14,867 nucleotides of DNA from DAOMOP01 sp035444405 (lineage in GTDB: Bacteria > Pseudomonadota > Gammaproteobacteria > Burkholderiales > Rhodocyclaceae), in contig DAOMOP010000093.1 in assembly GCA_035444405.1 (NCBI GenBank), positions 1-14,867 on the forward strand. The letters run 5' to 3'. Below are positions 1 to 8,572 of this stretch, one piece after another. Every line of letters starts with the position of its first letter. The stretch's first letter is position 1. Under the pieces are notes generated by a model that saw nothing but the letters and a program-made list of their open reading frames with translations, was not told where the DNA came from and searched no databases. The position numbers and the translations under genes were made by a program.

Positions 1-1616
1 CGGAACATGCCTTCCATGCCGAAGGTGCGGCTCTCGTCGGGCACGATCGGCACGACGTGGCGGCCGATCTGCTTGTCGCGCAAGAGCGTGTTCATCATGC
101 GCACGATCGCCATCGTCGTGGAGAGCTCGCGCCCTTCGCCCGAGGCCTTCAGCAGCGCCGCGAAGGTCTCGAGCGGCGGCACCGCCAGCGCGTCGGCCTG
201 GCGGCGGCGCTGCGGCAGGAAGCCACCCAGCGCCATGCGCCGCTCCATCATGTACTTGTGCTCGGGCGAATCCTCGTCGAACTTCAGGTACGGCAGCTCG
301 TCGAGCTTGTCGTCGGACACCGGCAGGTGGAAGCGGTCGCGGAAGCGGCGGATCGCCTCCTCGTCCATCTTCTTCTGCTGGTGCGAGATGTTCATCGCCT
401 CGCCAGCCTGGCCCATGCCGAAGCCCTTGATGGTCTTGGCGAGGATCAGCGTCGGCTGGCCCTGGTGCTTCGTCGCCGCATCGTAGGCGGCGAAGATCTT
501 GAACAGGTCGTGGCCGCCGCGGTTCAGGTGCCAGATCTCCTCGTCGGTCCAGTCGGCGACGAGTTCCTTCAGCTCGGGGGTGTTGAAGAAATGCTCGCGT
601 ACGTAGGCGCCGTCCTTGCTCTTGAAGGTCTGGTACTCGCCGTCGACGCATTCCATCATGCGCTTCTTGAGCAGGCCCTTCTTGTCGCGCGCGAGCAGTG
701 CGTCCCAGTGCGTGCCCCAGACCACCTTGATCACGTTCCAGCCGGCGCCGCGGAATTCGGACTCGAGCTCCTGGATGATCTTGCCGTTGCCGCGGACCGG
801 ACCGTCGAGCCGCTGCAGGTTGCAGTTGATCACGAACACCAGGTTGTCGAGCTTCTCGCGCGCGGCCATGCCGATCGCGCCGAGCGATTCGACCTCGTCG
901 GTCTCGCCGTCGCCGAGGAACGCCCACACCTTGCGCTTGGCGGCATTGGCCGCATCGATCAGCCCGCGGCTGGCCATGTACTTCATGAAGCGCGCCTGGT
1001 AGATCGCCTGGATCGGCCCCAGACCCATCGACACGGTCGGGAACTGCCAGAAGTCGGGCATCAGCCACGGGTGCGGATACGAGGAGATGCCGCGGCCGGA
1101 GACTTCCTGGCGGAAGTTGTCCATCTGCTCCTCGGTCAGCCGCCCGAGCATGAACGCGCGCGCATAGACGCCGGGCACCGAATGGCCCTGAAAGAAGATC
1201 AGGTCGCCGCCGTGGTCGGCGGTCGGCGCATGCCAGAAGTGCGAGAAGCCGACGTCATAGAGCGCGGCCGCCGACGCGAAGCTGGCAATGTGGCCGCCGA
1301 CGTTGGTGTGCTTGTTCGCGCGCACGACCATCGCCATCGCGTTCCAGCGGATGTAGGAGTGCAGCTTGATCTCCATGTCGGGATCGCCCGGATAGCGGGG
1401 CTGCTGGTCGGCCGGGATGGTGTTGATGTACTGCGTGTTGGCCGAGTACGGGATGTCGACGCCGTCCTCGCGCGCCGCACCGATGAGGGTCTCGATCAGG
1501 AAGTGGGCCCGCTGCGGGCCTTCGTTTTCGATGACGCCGGCCAGGGCCTCGAGCCATTCGCTGGTTTCCTGCACGTCCGGATCGGACTGCAGCGGTACAT
1601 CTTGTTTCCCGGTCAT
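1..1616 (-). CDS. aceE: Pyruvate dehydrogenase E1 component, homodimeric type (5' part, cut by window edge)
   Basis: Thiamine-diphosphate-dependent E1 of the pyruvate dehydrogenase complex. It decarboxylates pyruvate and acetylates the lipoyl groups of E2, linking glycolysis to acetyl-CoA in the cytoplasm. About 538 N-terminal residues are present, against a usual length near 890, so the C-terminal part lies outside the window. Visible signatures are QYINTIP near the N-terminus, GGHIASF with His109, the FFQGH..PGVYARAF block, and SSYPHP..MPDFWQFPTVSMGLGP. The ThDP/Mg motif GDGETDE starts at residue 235 and is followed by NCNLQRLDGPVRGNGK. The start is the ATG at 1616, 7 bases after an AGGAG (1624-1628). 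An in-frame ATG at 1631 has its only Shine-Dalgarno-like sequence inside the reading frame, so it is less likely. A promoter and structured leader precede it. aceF and lpd would be expected downstream, off the left edge. The family identity is very secure. Confidence 0.97.
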   Translation of the reverse strand, partial: MTGKQDVPLQSDPDVQETSEWLEALAGVIENEGPQRAHFLIETLIGAAREDGVDIPYSANTQYINTIPADQQPRYPGDPDMEIKLHSYIRWNAMAMVVRANKHTNVGGHIASFASAAALYDVGFSHFWHAPTADHGGDLIFFQGHSVPGVYARAFMLGRLTEEQMDNFRQEVSGRGISSYPHPWLMPDFWQFPTVSMGLGPIQAIYQARFMKYMASRGLIDAANAAKRKVWAFLGDGETDEVESLGAIGMAAREKLDNLVFVINCNLQRLDGPVRGNGKIIQELESEFRGAGWNVIKVVWGTHWDALLARDKKGLLKKRMMECVDGEYQTFKSKDGAYVREHFFNTPELKELVADWTDEEIWHLNRGGHDLFKIFAAYDAATKHQGQPTLILAKTIKGFGMGQAGEAMNISHQQKKMDEEAIRRFRDRFHLPVSDDKLDELPYLKFDEDSPEHKYMMERRMALGGFLPQRRRQADALAVPPLETFAALLKASGEGRELSTTMAIVRMMNTLLRDKQIGRHVVPIVPDESRTFGMEGMF

Positions 1617-1650
1617 GGTGTGTCTCCTCATGACTTGCCGTTAGCGATAC

Positions 1651-1715
1651 CCGCCTCGGTCAGGCGGAACGTTTTTGACGAAACGTACAGGCGCCGACCT
1701 GCCTTGAGGTCGGCG
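1651..1715 (-). promoter_or_regulatory. Structured 5' leader of aceE: three consecutive hairpins
   Basis: Three inverted repeats lie between the predicted transcription start and the ribosome binding site. The first has a perfect 9-bp stem with arms 1692-1700 and 1707-1715 and a 6-base loop. The second is ACGTTT-N6-AAACGT (1669-1686). The third is CCGCCT-N5-AGGCGG (1651-1667). The first would form at the very 5' end of the mRNA and could protect it. The middle one could also be a protein-binding palindrome. No known riboswitch class was recognised, and any regulatory role is inferred. Confidence 0.45.
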
Positions 1716-1723
1716 TATTTCGT

Positions 1724-1752
1724 AATATAAAACGTTATTTTGATCTATGCAA
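1724..1752 (-). promoter_or_regulatory. Probable sigma70 promoter of aceE
   Basis: On the minus strand, TTGCAT (1747-1752) and TATATT (1724-1729) are separated by exactly 17 bases in an AT-rich island that stands out from its GC-rich surroundings. The -10 matches consensus at 5 of 6 positions and the -35 at 3 of 6. A transcript would start near 1717 and carry a leader of about 100 bases before the aceE ATG. No PdhR-type palindrome (ATTGGT-N3-ACCAAT) is visible around it. Confidence 0.6.
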
Positions 1753-1901
1753 TCGCAACTCGTGCTTCAGGTCGCTGGGGCTCCTGTCGATTCGCATGAA
1801 GAAAGATGCAGCGGCGCGTCCGGCTGCCGCGTGAGCGGGCGTGCCCGTGCCCATGGCCGATGGGGCCTGGTCGAAGAACGCACAGGGTCGGGGCAGCGAA
1901 G
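1753..1901. other. Intergenic stretch with no recognised gene
   Basis: This lies between the aceE promoter and the terminator of the binding-protein gene. The only structure seen is a small hairpin, CCCAT-N5-ATGGG, at 1850-1864. The short open frames that cross it have no convincing start signal and run antisense into the neighbouring gene, so none is called. Confidence 0.5.
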
Positions 1902-1950
1902 AAAAAAAACCGGTCGGGGGCGAGGGAGGGAGGGAGAGATCCCCCGACCG
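1902..1950 (-). terminator. Rho-independent terminator of the binding-protein gene
   Basis: Read on the minus strand, a perfect 10-bp GC-rich stem (arms 1941-1950 and 1911-1920) encloses a 20-base pyrimidine-rich loop and is followed by G and eight T residues (1902-1909). It begins 37 bases after the stop codon at 1988 and separates that gene from aceE. The unusually large loop carries tandem GGGA units on the plus strand. Confidence 0.9.
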
Positions 1951-1987
1951 ATTGTGAAGACTGGCGAGCGGGATGCGGCCGCCGCGC

Positions 1988-3166
1988 TCATCGTGCGGCG
2001 GCTCTGCGGCGGTCGGCTTCGTAGGCGAACACGATCCGGCCGTTGCGCACCTCGCCCATGAAGATGTCGTCGGTGCTGGTGATCGTCTCGTGCTTGTCCC
2101 GCGAGAAAGGGCGATCATATACCATCACCACGCCGTCGATCCTCACGTGCAAATCCTCGAGCGCTTCGCGGATGCGGTCGCCATCGGTGCTGCGCGCCTG
2201 GCCGATCGCGGCGGCCAGCAGCAGCAGTGAATCATAGCCCTGCGCTGCAGCCGGAGGCACCGGAATGCGGTCGCTGCCCGTTCGCTCGCGCCAGGCCTGC
2301 AGAAAGGCCGCGCGCCGCGGCGTGGTCGGCTCGGGAATGAAGGTCTGGGGCATGCGCGCGCCTTCGGCATTCGGCCCGGCGTCGTCGATGAAGTTGGACA
2401 TCGCCAGCGTCCAGCTGCCGATCATCGGCACGCGCCAGTTCAGTCGCGCCATGCCGTTGGCGATCTGCGCGAGCTCGGGGCCGATGCCGTAGGTGAGAAT
2501 GGCTTGTGCGCCGGCATCGCGGGCACGCACGAGCTGTGCGGTCATGTCGGCCTCGCGCAGCTCGAAGCGCTCGATCGCGACCGGTGTGACGCCTCGGGCA
2601 TCGAGGGCGGCTTCGAGATCCTCGCGGCCGAGCTGGCCGTAGTTGGTCGCGTCGTGGAAGATCGCCACGCGCACGAGCCCACGCCGGTCGATTGCCTCGG
2701 CGACGATCATCGCGGCCTGGATGGTGTCGTTGGCCGAGATCCGGAAGACGAAGTTGTCCGGATGCTCGGGGGGCAGGAACTGCCTGGTGACCAGCGTGCC
2801 GGTCGCCACCGACGTGATCACCGGAATGCGTGCCCGCTGGTAATAGCGCTGACTCGCGAGCGCGACGCCGGTATTGACGATGCCGAGGCCGGCGATCACC
2901 CCTTCGCTGTCGATGAGCTCCTGCACGACCTGGGCGCCTTTCTCGTTGCGCGCCTCGTCGTCGCGTTCGACGAGCTCGATCGGACGACCCATGACCCCGC
3001 CGGCTGCGTTGATTTCGTCGGCGGCGATGCGGATGCCCTCGAGCATGGACAGCCCCATCGGGCTCGATCCGCCCGTGAACGGACCCGTTACCCCGATTCG
3101 CAGTGGTGGCTCGGCCAGCGCGGGCAGCGCGCACAGGCACAGGATGGCTATGACGAATCGAAGCAC
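1988..3166 (-). CDS. Periplasmic substrate-binding protein, branched-chain amino acid ABC type (LivK-like)
   Basis: Predicted 392-residue periplasmic binding protein of the Leu/Ile/Val-receptor-like family (type I periplasmic fold). Residues 1-18 form a Sec signal peptide with a hydrophobic core and an A-L-A cleavage site before EPPLRIG. The family signature follows: IGVTGPFTGG, then LEGIRIAADEINAAGGVMGRPIELV, a VIAGLG block, PVITSVATG, and the hinge/second-lobe segment VAIFHDATNYGQ. The start is a GTG at 3166 with GGGAG about 10 bases upstream; this places the signal peptide at the N-terminus, while the open frame further upstream looks non-coding. No permease or ATPase gene adjoins it, it ends in its own terminator, and it is divergent from a histidine kinase. 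The ligand cannot be read from sequence. It may serve an unlinked transporter or act as a sensory binder for the kinase. Confidence 0.88.
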   Translation of the reverse strand: MLRFVIAILCLCALPALAEPPLRIGVTGPFTGGSSPMGLSMLEGIRIAADEINAAGGVMGRPIELVERDDEARNEKGAQVVQELIDSEGVIAGLGIVNTGVALASQRYYQRARIPVITSVATGTLVTRQFLPPEHPDNFVFRISANDTIQAAMIVAEAIDRRGLVRVAIFHDATNYGQLGREDLEAALDARGVTPVAIERFELREADMTAQLVRARDAGAQAILTYGIGPELAQIANGMARLNWRVPMIGSWTLAMSNFIDDAGPNAEGARMPQTFIPEPTTPRRAAFLQAWRERTGSDRIPVPPAAAQGYDSLLLLAAAIGQARSTDGDRIREALEDLHVRIDGVVMVYDRPFSRDKHETITSTDDIFMGEVRNGRIVFAYEADRRRAAAR

Positions 3167-3197
3167 GCGACGACCACTCCCGGCAGTTTGGGACTCG

Positions 3198-3236
3198 CGC
3201 CAATGTAAGGCCCATCGATGCGCAATATAATTGGCG
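3198..3236. promoter_or_regulatory. Divergent promoter region with a 7-bp inverted repeat (candidate operator)
   Basis: CGCCAAT (3198-3204) and ATTGGCG (3230-3236) form a perfect inverted repeat with 25 bases between the arms and centres 32 bp apart, about three helical turns. A short palindrome, CATCGATG (3213-3220), sits at the centre. A plus-strand TATAAT (3226-3231) and a minus-strand TATATT (3224-3229) overlap each other next to the right arm, so one AT-rich core may serve both divergent genes. The plus-strand -35 candidate is weak (ATGTAA at 3203-3208, 17-base spacer). The minus-strand promoter has no recognisable -35. Confidence 0.45.
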
Positions 3237-3271
3237 AAAACCCGAAGCCGGCCGGAGCGGCAGATCCGGTA

Positions 3272-3302
3272 CGGGAAAGACCCGATTACGCGGGTCTTCC
3301 CG
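3272..3302 (+). other. Strong hairpin in the predicted histidine-kinase leader
   Basis: Arms 3272-3284 and 3291-3302 pair through about 12 bp with one bulged A and a 6-base loop (ATTACG). No T-run follows, so it is not a typical terminator. It lies about 105 bases before the kinase start and could be a leader structure or a protein-binding palindrome. Confidence 0.45.
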
Positions 3303-3333
3303 GATGGCGACAATCGCACTGCCCGGTGCGACA

Positions 3334-3352
3334 CGGCGGCGTGTAGCCGCCG
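3334..3352 (+). other. Second GC hairpin in the predicted histidine-kinase leader
   Basis: A perfect 7-bp stem, CGGCGGC / GCCGCCG, encloses a 5-base loop (GTGTA). It lies 53 bases before the kinase ATG, is not followed by a T-run, and its function is unknown. Confidence 0.35.
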
Positions 3353-3405
3353 CATGCGTATCTTCCCGTCAGCGCCCGCCCCGCCCGAACAGATCGAAGG
3401 CCACG

Positions 3406-6108
3406 ATGCCCACGCCGCCTCATTCCGCGCTCGCCCGCTGGTACTGGACTGCCCCGTATGTCGCGGTGGGCGTGTTCGCGCTGACGATGCTCGCGCTGGT
3501 CTGGCTGCTGCAGGCGCGCGAGGCCGAGACCCAGCGCAACGCGGTCGCGCGCGACGTGCAGTGGGCCGAGCAGACGATCCGCCTGCACATGCTCGGCACC
3601 GAGGAGTTTCTCGGCCAGATCGCACGCGATCTGGCGGCCGACGCGCTCGATCCGGACGGCTTCCAGCTGCGCGCGAACCAGCACATCGCCAACAACGGCG
3701 AGCTGATCAACATCGTCTGGGTGGGGCCGGAGGAGGTGGCGCGCTGGTCGGCGCCATTCGACACCATGGACTGGCTGGTCGGCGATGCGCTGTCGGGACT
3801 GCAGACGCTGCCGTTCTACCGTTCGCGTGAGCGCGGTCGCCCCAGCTATGGCGAGGCCTACGTCAATGCGCGCGGCCGCATGGTGCTCGAGGTGTATGTG
3901 CCGGTGCGGCGCGGCCGGCAGTTCCTCGGTGCGATCGTCGGCGTCTATTCGATCGACCGCATGGTGCGTCATCTGGTGCCGAGCTGGTTTGCCGAGAAGT
4001 ACCGTCTCGCGCTGATCAGCGAGAAGGGCGAGATCCTCGCCGTCAATTCGGGCGTGCTCGACCTCGATGAGAGCATCTCGTTCGCGGTCGCGCTCGATCC
4101 GCCCGGCAATGGTCTGACGCTTCGCGCCACCGCGTTCCGCACCGAGGGCCAGCTGCCCGAGGCGCTGCCGGCCGCGATGATCCTCGCGCTGTCGGTGATC
4201 GTGCTGTGGAGCCTGTGGCTGCTGCGCACCCACGTGCGCCGCCGCGTGCAGGTCGAAAAGGAGCGCGACCGCCTGTTCAACATGTCGCTCGACCTGTTGT
4301 GCATCGTCGGGCTGGACGGTTTGTTCCGGCGCTGCAATCCGGCCTTCACGCGCATCCTCGGCTATCACCCGGAGCAGCTGCTCGGACGCGCGCTGCTCGA
4401 CCTCGTGCATGCCGACGACGTCGCCGGCACGCTCGAGCAGATGCGCCGCCTCGCCGCCGGCGAGCCGGTCAGCTTCGAGAACCGCTGCCGGTGTTCGGAT
4501 GGCGCCTTCAAGTGGCTGGTGTGGAGCATCAACCCGGTGGCCGAGGAGAAGCTCGTGTATGCCGTCGCCCACGACATCACCGGCCGCAAGGCGGTCGAAG
4601 ATGCGCTGCGGGCCGAATCGGCCTTTCGCAAGGCCATGGAAGAGTCGGTCATCACCGGCATGCGCGCGATCGATCTGTCCGGCCGCATCATCTACGTGAA
4701 TCCCGCGTTCTGCCGCATGGTCGGCTTCCGGCAGGACGAGCTCGTCGGCGCGATCCCGCCGTTTCCGTACTGGCCCGAAGAGGATCTCGACATCTGCAGC
4801 CGCAATCTCGACCGGACGCTGGCCGGGCGGGCGCCGCCGGGCGGCTTCGAGATGCGCATCCGGCGCCACGACGGCCAGCGGCTCGATGCGCGCTTCTACC
4901 TCTCGCCGCTCATCGACCAGTCCGGCCAGCAGACCGGCTGGATGGCCTCGGTGACCGACATCACCGAACCCAAGCGCGTGCGCGAGGCGCTCGAGGCTGC
5001 GCAGGAACGCTTCGAAGCCGTGCTCGACGGCCTCGAGGCGGCCGTCTTCGTCGCCGACGCCGGTACCGACGAGATCCTGTTCGCTAACCGCGCGTTCAAG
5101 AACATCTACGGTTTCGATGCGGTCGGGCGCACCGTGCGCGGTGTGTCTGCGCCGCAGCCCGACAGCCGCGACTATCACCTGAACCTGCGCGGACTCGACG
5201 TGGCCGAGCTGCCGGTCGAGCTCTTCGACGGCGAGGTCCAGCACCCGCTGTCGGGGCGCTGGTACCACGTGCGCGAGCACGCCACGCGCTGGGTCGACGG
5301 CCGCGTCGTGCGCATGGGCATCGCCACCGACATGACCGACCGCAAGCAGAGTGCCGAGGTCACGCGCCAGCAGGCCGAGCGCCTGCAGCACACCTCGCGC
5401 CTGATCACGATGGGCGAGATGGCCTCGACGCTCGCGCACGAGCTGAACCAGCCGCTGTCGGCGATCGCCAACTACTGCATGGGCTGCGTGACGCGCATCC
5501 AGGCGAAGAAGTACCGTGAGGAGGACCTGCTCGCCGCGATGCAGAAGGCGAGCTTCCAGGCCGAGCGTGCCGGCAAGATCATCCGCCGCGTGCGCGAGTT
5601 CGTGAAGAAGAGCGAGCCGCGCCGCAGCGCGGTGCGCCTGGCCGACGTGCTCGACGACGCGATCGGCTTCGCCGACATCGATGCGCGGCGCGTGAGCGGG
5701 CGCATCGTCCTCGAGGTGCCGCCGGACCTGCCCCCGGTCCATGCGGACCGCATCATGATCGAGCAGGTCATCATCAACCTGGTCAAGAACGGCCTCGACG
5801 CGATGGCCGAGCTGCCGCGCAGCGACCGCGTGCTGGTGGTGCGTGCGCGCGCGCTCGGCGAGCGTGTGGTCGAGGTCGCCGTGATCGACCGCGGTCACGG
5901 CATCGGCGAGGAAGAGCGGCAGCTGCTGTTCTCGCCGTTCTACACGACCAAGGCCGAAGGCATGGGCATGGGGCTCAACATCTGCCGTTCCATCATCGAG
6001 TTCCATGATGGGCGCTTGACTGTCGAAGCGAACCCGGAAGGCGGTACTATCTTCACCTTCACGCTGCCAACGGAGATCGTCAGTGAGCATGTCGCCCGCA
6101 GAGCCTGA
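3406..6108 (+). CDS. Membrane-bound sensor histidine kinase with three PAS domains
   Basis: Predicted 900-residue inner-membrane kinase. TM1 (about 13-35) and TM2 (about 255-275) flank a periplasmic domain of about 220 residues with a Cache-like feel (unverified). Three cytoplasmic PAS/PAC units follow (about 287-395, 405-525 and 533-650), each ending in a D-I/M-T motif (DITGRK, DITEPK, DMTDRK). The HisKA region has His678 in AHELNQPLSAI. The ATPase domain has NLVKNGLDAM (Asn791, Asn795), DRGHGIG (Asp828), SPFYTTK and GMGMGLNICRSI. The core resembles the FixL/TodS group; no haem-binding signature was recognised. The start at 3406 follows GAAGG and puts TM1 near the N-terminus; the in-frame ATG at 3304 would add 34 residues of low-complexity Arg-rich sequence. 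The 3' end overlaps the regulator by 26 bases, which indicates a cognate pair. The signal is unknown. Confidence 0.93.
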   Translation: MPTPPHSALARWYWTAPYVAVGVFALTMLALVWLLQAREAETQRNAVARDVQWAEQTIRLHMLGTEEFLGQIARDLAADALDPDGFQLRANQHIANNGELINIVWVGPEEVARWSAPFDTMDWLVGDALSGLQTLPFYRSRERGRPSYGEAYVNARGRMVLEVYVPVRRGRQFLGAIVGVYSIDRMVRHLVPSWFAEKYRLALISEKGEILAVNSGVLDLDESISFAVALDPPGNGLTLRATAFRTEGQLPEALPAAMILALSVIVLWSLWLLRTHVRRRVQVEKERDRLFNMSLDLLCIVGLDGLFRRCNPAFTRILGYHPEQLLGRALLDLVHADDVAGTLEQMRRLAAGEPVSFENRCRCSDGAFKWLVWSINPVAEEKLVYAVAHDITGRKAVEDALRAESAFRKAMEESVITGMRAIDLSGRIIYVNPAFCRMVGFRQDELVGAIPPFPYWPEEDLDICSRNLDRTLAGRAPPGGFEMRIRRHDGQRLDARFYLSPLIDQSGQQTGWMASVTDITEPKRVREALEAAQERFEAVLDGLEAAVFVADAGTDEILFANRAFKNIYGFDAVGRTVRGVSAPQPDSRDYHLNLRGLDVAELPVELFDGEVQHPLSGRWYHVREHATRWVDGRVVRMGIATDMTDRKQSAEVTRQQAERLQHTSRLITMGEMASTLAHELNQPLSAIANYCMGCVTRIQAKKYREEDLLAAMQKASFQAERAGKIIRRVREFVKKSEPRRSAVRLADVLDDAIGFADIDARRVSGRIVLEVPPDLPPVHADRIMIEQVIINLVKNGLDAMAELPRSDRVLVVRARALGERVVEVAVIDRGHGIGEEERQLLFSPFYTTKAEGMGMGLNICRSIIEFHDGRLTVEANPEGGTIFTFTLPTEIVSEHVARRA

Positions 6109-6721
6109 CCAGAGCATCTTCATCGTCGATGACGACGAGGCGCTGCGTGACTCGCTCGTGTGGCTGCTCGAATCGAGTGGCTACCAGGTGTGCGCATACG
6201 ACTCGGCGGAGACTTTTCTCGACGCCTATCGTGCCGAGATGACCGGCTGCCTGGTGCTCGACGTGCGCATGCCGGGCATGAGCGGGCTGGAGCTCTTCGA
6301 GGAGCTGCGCCGGCGCCACTGCACGCTGCCGGTGATCTTCATCACCGGTCATGGCGACGTGCCGATGGCGGTCGCCGCGGTCAAGCGCGGTGCGGTCGAT
6401 TTCATCGAGAAGCCGTTCGGTGACCGCGACATGCTCGGCCTGATCGAGGAGAGCCTCGCGCGCGAGCGCGACAGCCGCCATCAGCGCCAGCTCGAGGCCG
6501 AGACGGCACGCCGGCTCGCCGATCTCACGCAGCGCGAGCGCGAGGTGCTCGACCTGATCATCGCCGGCAAGCTCAACAAACAGATCGCCGACCTGCTCGG
6601 CATCAGCATCAAGACCGTCGAGGTGCACCGCGCCCGCGTCATGGAAAAAATGGGCGCAAGCTCGCTCGCCGAGCTGGTGCAGAACGTGATCATCGGCGAG
6701 CCCGGAACGCTGCGCGGCTGA
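6083..6721 (+). CDS. FixJ-family response regulator with LuxR-type DNA-binding domain
   Basis: Predicted 212-residue cytoplasmic transcription factor, the likely partner of the kinase it overlaps. The receiver domain has the acidic cluster VDDDE (Asp16-18), phospho-acceptor Asp60 in LVLDVRMPGMSG, Thr88 in FITGHGD and Lys110 in IEKPF. A short linker leads to a LuxR/GerE helix-turn-helix at about 148-200, with LTQREREVL and NKQIADLLGISIKTVEVHRARVMEKM. Order and length match FixJ/TodT/TtrR-type regulators. The GTG at 6083 is preferred because GGAG (6072-6075) lies 7 bases upstream. An ATG two codons later (6089) would be 13 bases away. The overlap implies translational coupling. Its targets are not known; the divergent region at 3198-3236 is the obvious first candidate. 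Confidence 0.95.
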   Translation: MSMSPAEPDQSIFIVDDDEALRDSLVWLLESSGYQVCAYDSAETFLDAYRAEMTGCLVLDVRMPGMSGLELFEELRRRHCTLPVIFITGHGDVPMAVAAVKRGAVDFIEKPFGDRDMLGLIEESLARERDSRHQRQLEAETARRLADLTQREREVLDLIIAGKLNKQIADLLGISIKTVEVHRARVMEKMGASSLAELVQNVIIGEPGTLRG

Positions 6722-6752
6722 GCACGACGCTCGCCGGTCTCACCGAACTGTC

Positions 6753-8492
<1,740 letters not shown>

Positions 8493-8523
8493 CACCGCGA
8501 CGGCGCGCAGCGGGCCGGAAGCA

Positions 8524-8539
8524 TGGTGCATTGCCTGCA
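8524..8539 (+). promoter_or_regulatory. Possible sigma54 (-24/-12) element upstream of iorA
   Basis: TGGTGCATTGCCTGCA has GG and GC separated by 10 bases, the spacing of sigma54 promoters, and fits TGGYRYR-N4-YTGCA. It would start transcription near 8550, about 87 bases before iorA. The match is partial and no enhancer-binding site was identified, so the call is tentative and competes with the FNR-type promoter just downstream. Confidence 0.28.
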
Positions 8540-8556
8540 CTATAAAACCGCCGCCC

Positions 8557-8572
8557 GTTGACATGCATCAAC
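8557..8572 (+). promoter_or_regulatory. FNR/Anr-type binding site upstream of iorAB
   Basis: TTGAC-ATGC-ATCAA (8558-8571) matches the FNR consensus TTGAT-N4-ATCAA at 9 of 10 conserved positions, and a flanking G/C pair extends the symmetry. Its centre is at 8564.5. A class II FNR-activated promoter (site at -41.5) would start near 8606 and need a -10 at 8594-8599, where TAAGTT lies, matching the three most conserved positions. This geometry supports activation under low oxygen. Crp-family relatives of FNR with similar sites could bind instead. Confidence 0.6.

Noticed and set aside
1651..1676. Plus-strand intrinsic terminator (CCGCCT hairpin followed by T5)
   Set aside because: No plus-strand gene ends upstream; the stem is only 6 bp and the T-run is separated from it. 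It is better explained as part of the aceE leader.
57..1730. Long plus-strand open frame antisense to aceE
   Set aside because: The minus strand clearly encodes AceE with intact motifs. The opposite frame has a composition typical of GC-rich shadows (many Arg, His, Asp, Val) and no recognisable domain.
1747..2061. Small plus-strand open frame of 104 codons
   Set aside because: It runs through the minus-strand terminator and into the 3' end of the binding-protein gene, has no ribosome binding site, and is Arg/Gly-rich.
3167..3625. N-terminal extension of the binding protein up to 3625
   Set aside because: The extension is Arg-rich, would bury the signal peptide about 150 residues inside, and overlaps the kinase gene. 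The GTG at 3166 has a Shine-Dalgarno-like sequence and gives a proper signal peptide.
3286..6123. 945-codon minus-strand open frame opposite the histidine kinase
   Set aside because: It lies antisense to a kinase with all catalytic boxes present. The translated sequence is His/Arg/Ala-rich with no domain, and its length follows from third-position G/C on the coding strand.
8541..8546. TATAAA as a sigma70 -10 for iorA
   Set aside because: No -35-like hexamer lies 16-18 bases upstream (GAAGCA at the 17-base position), and the FNR-centred arrangement downstream fits better.
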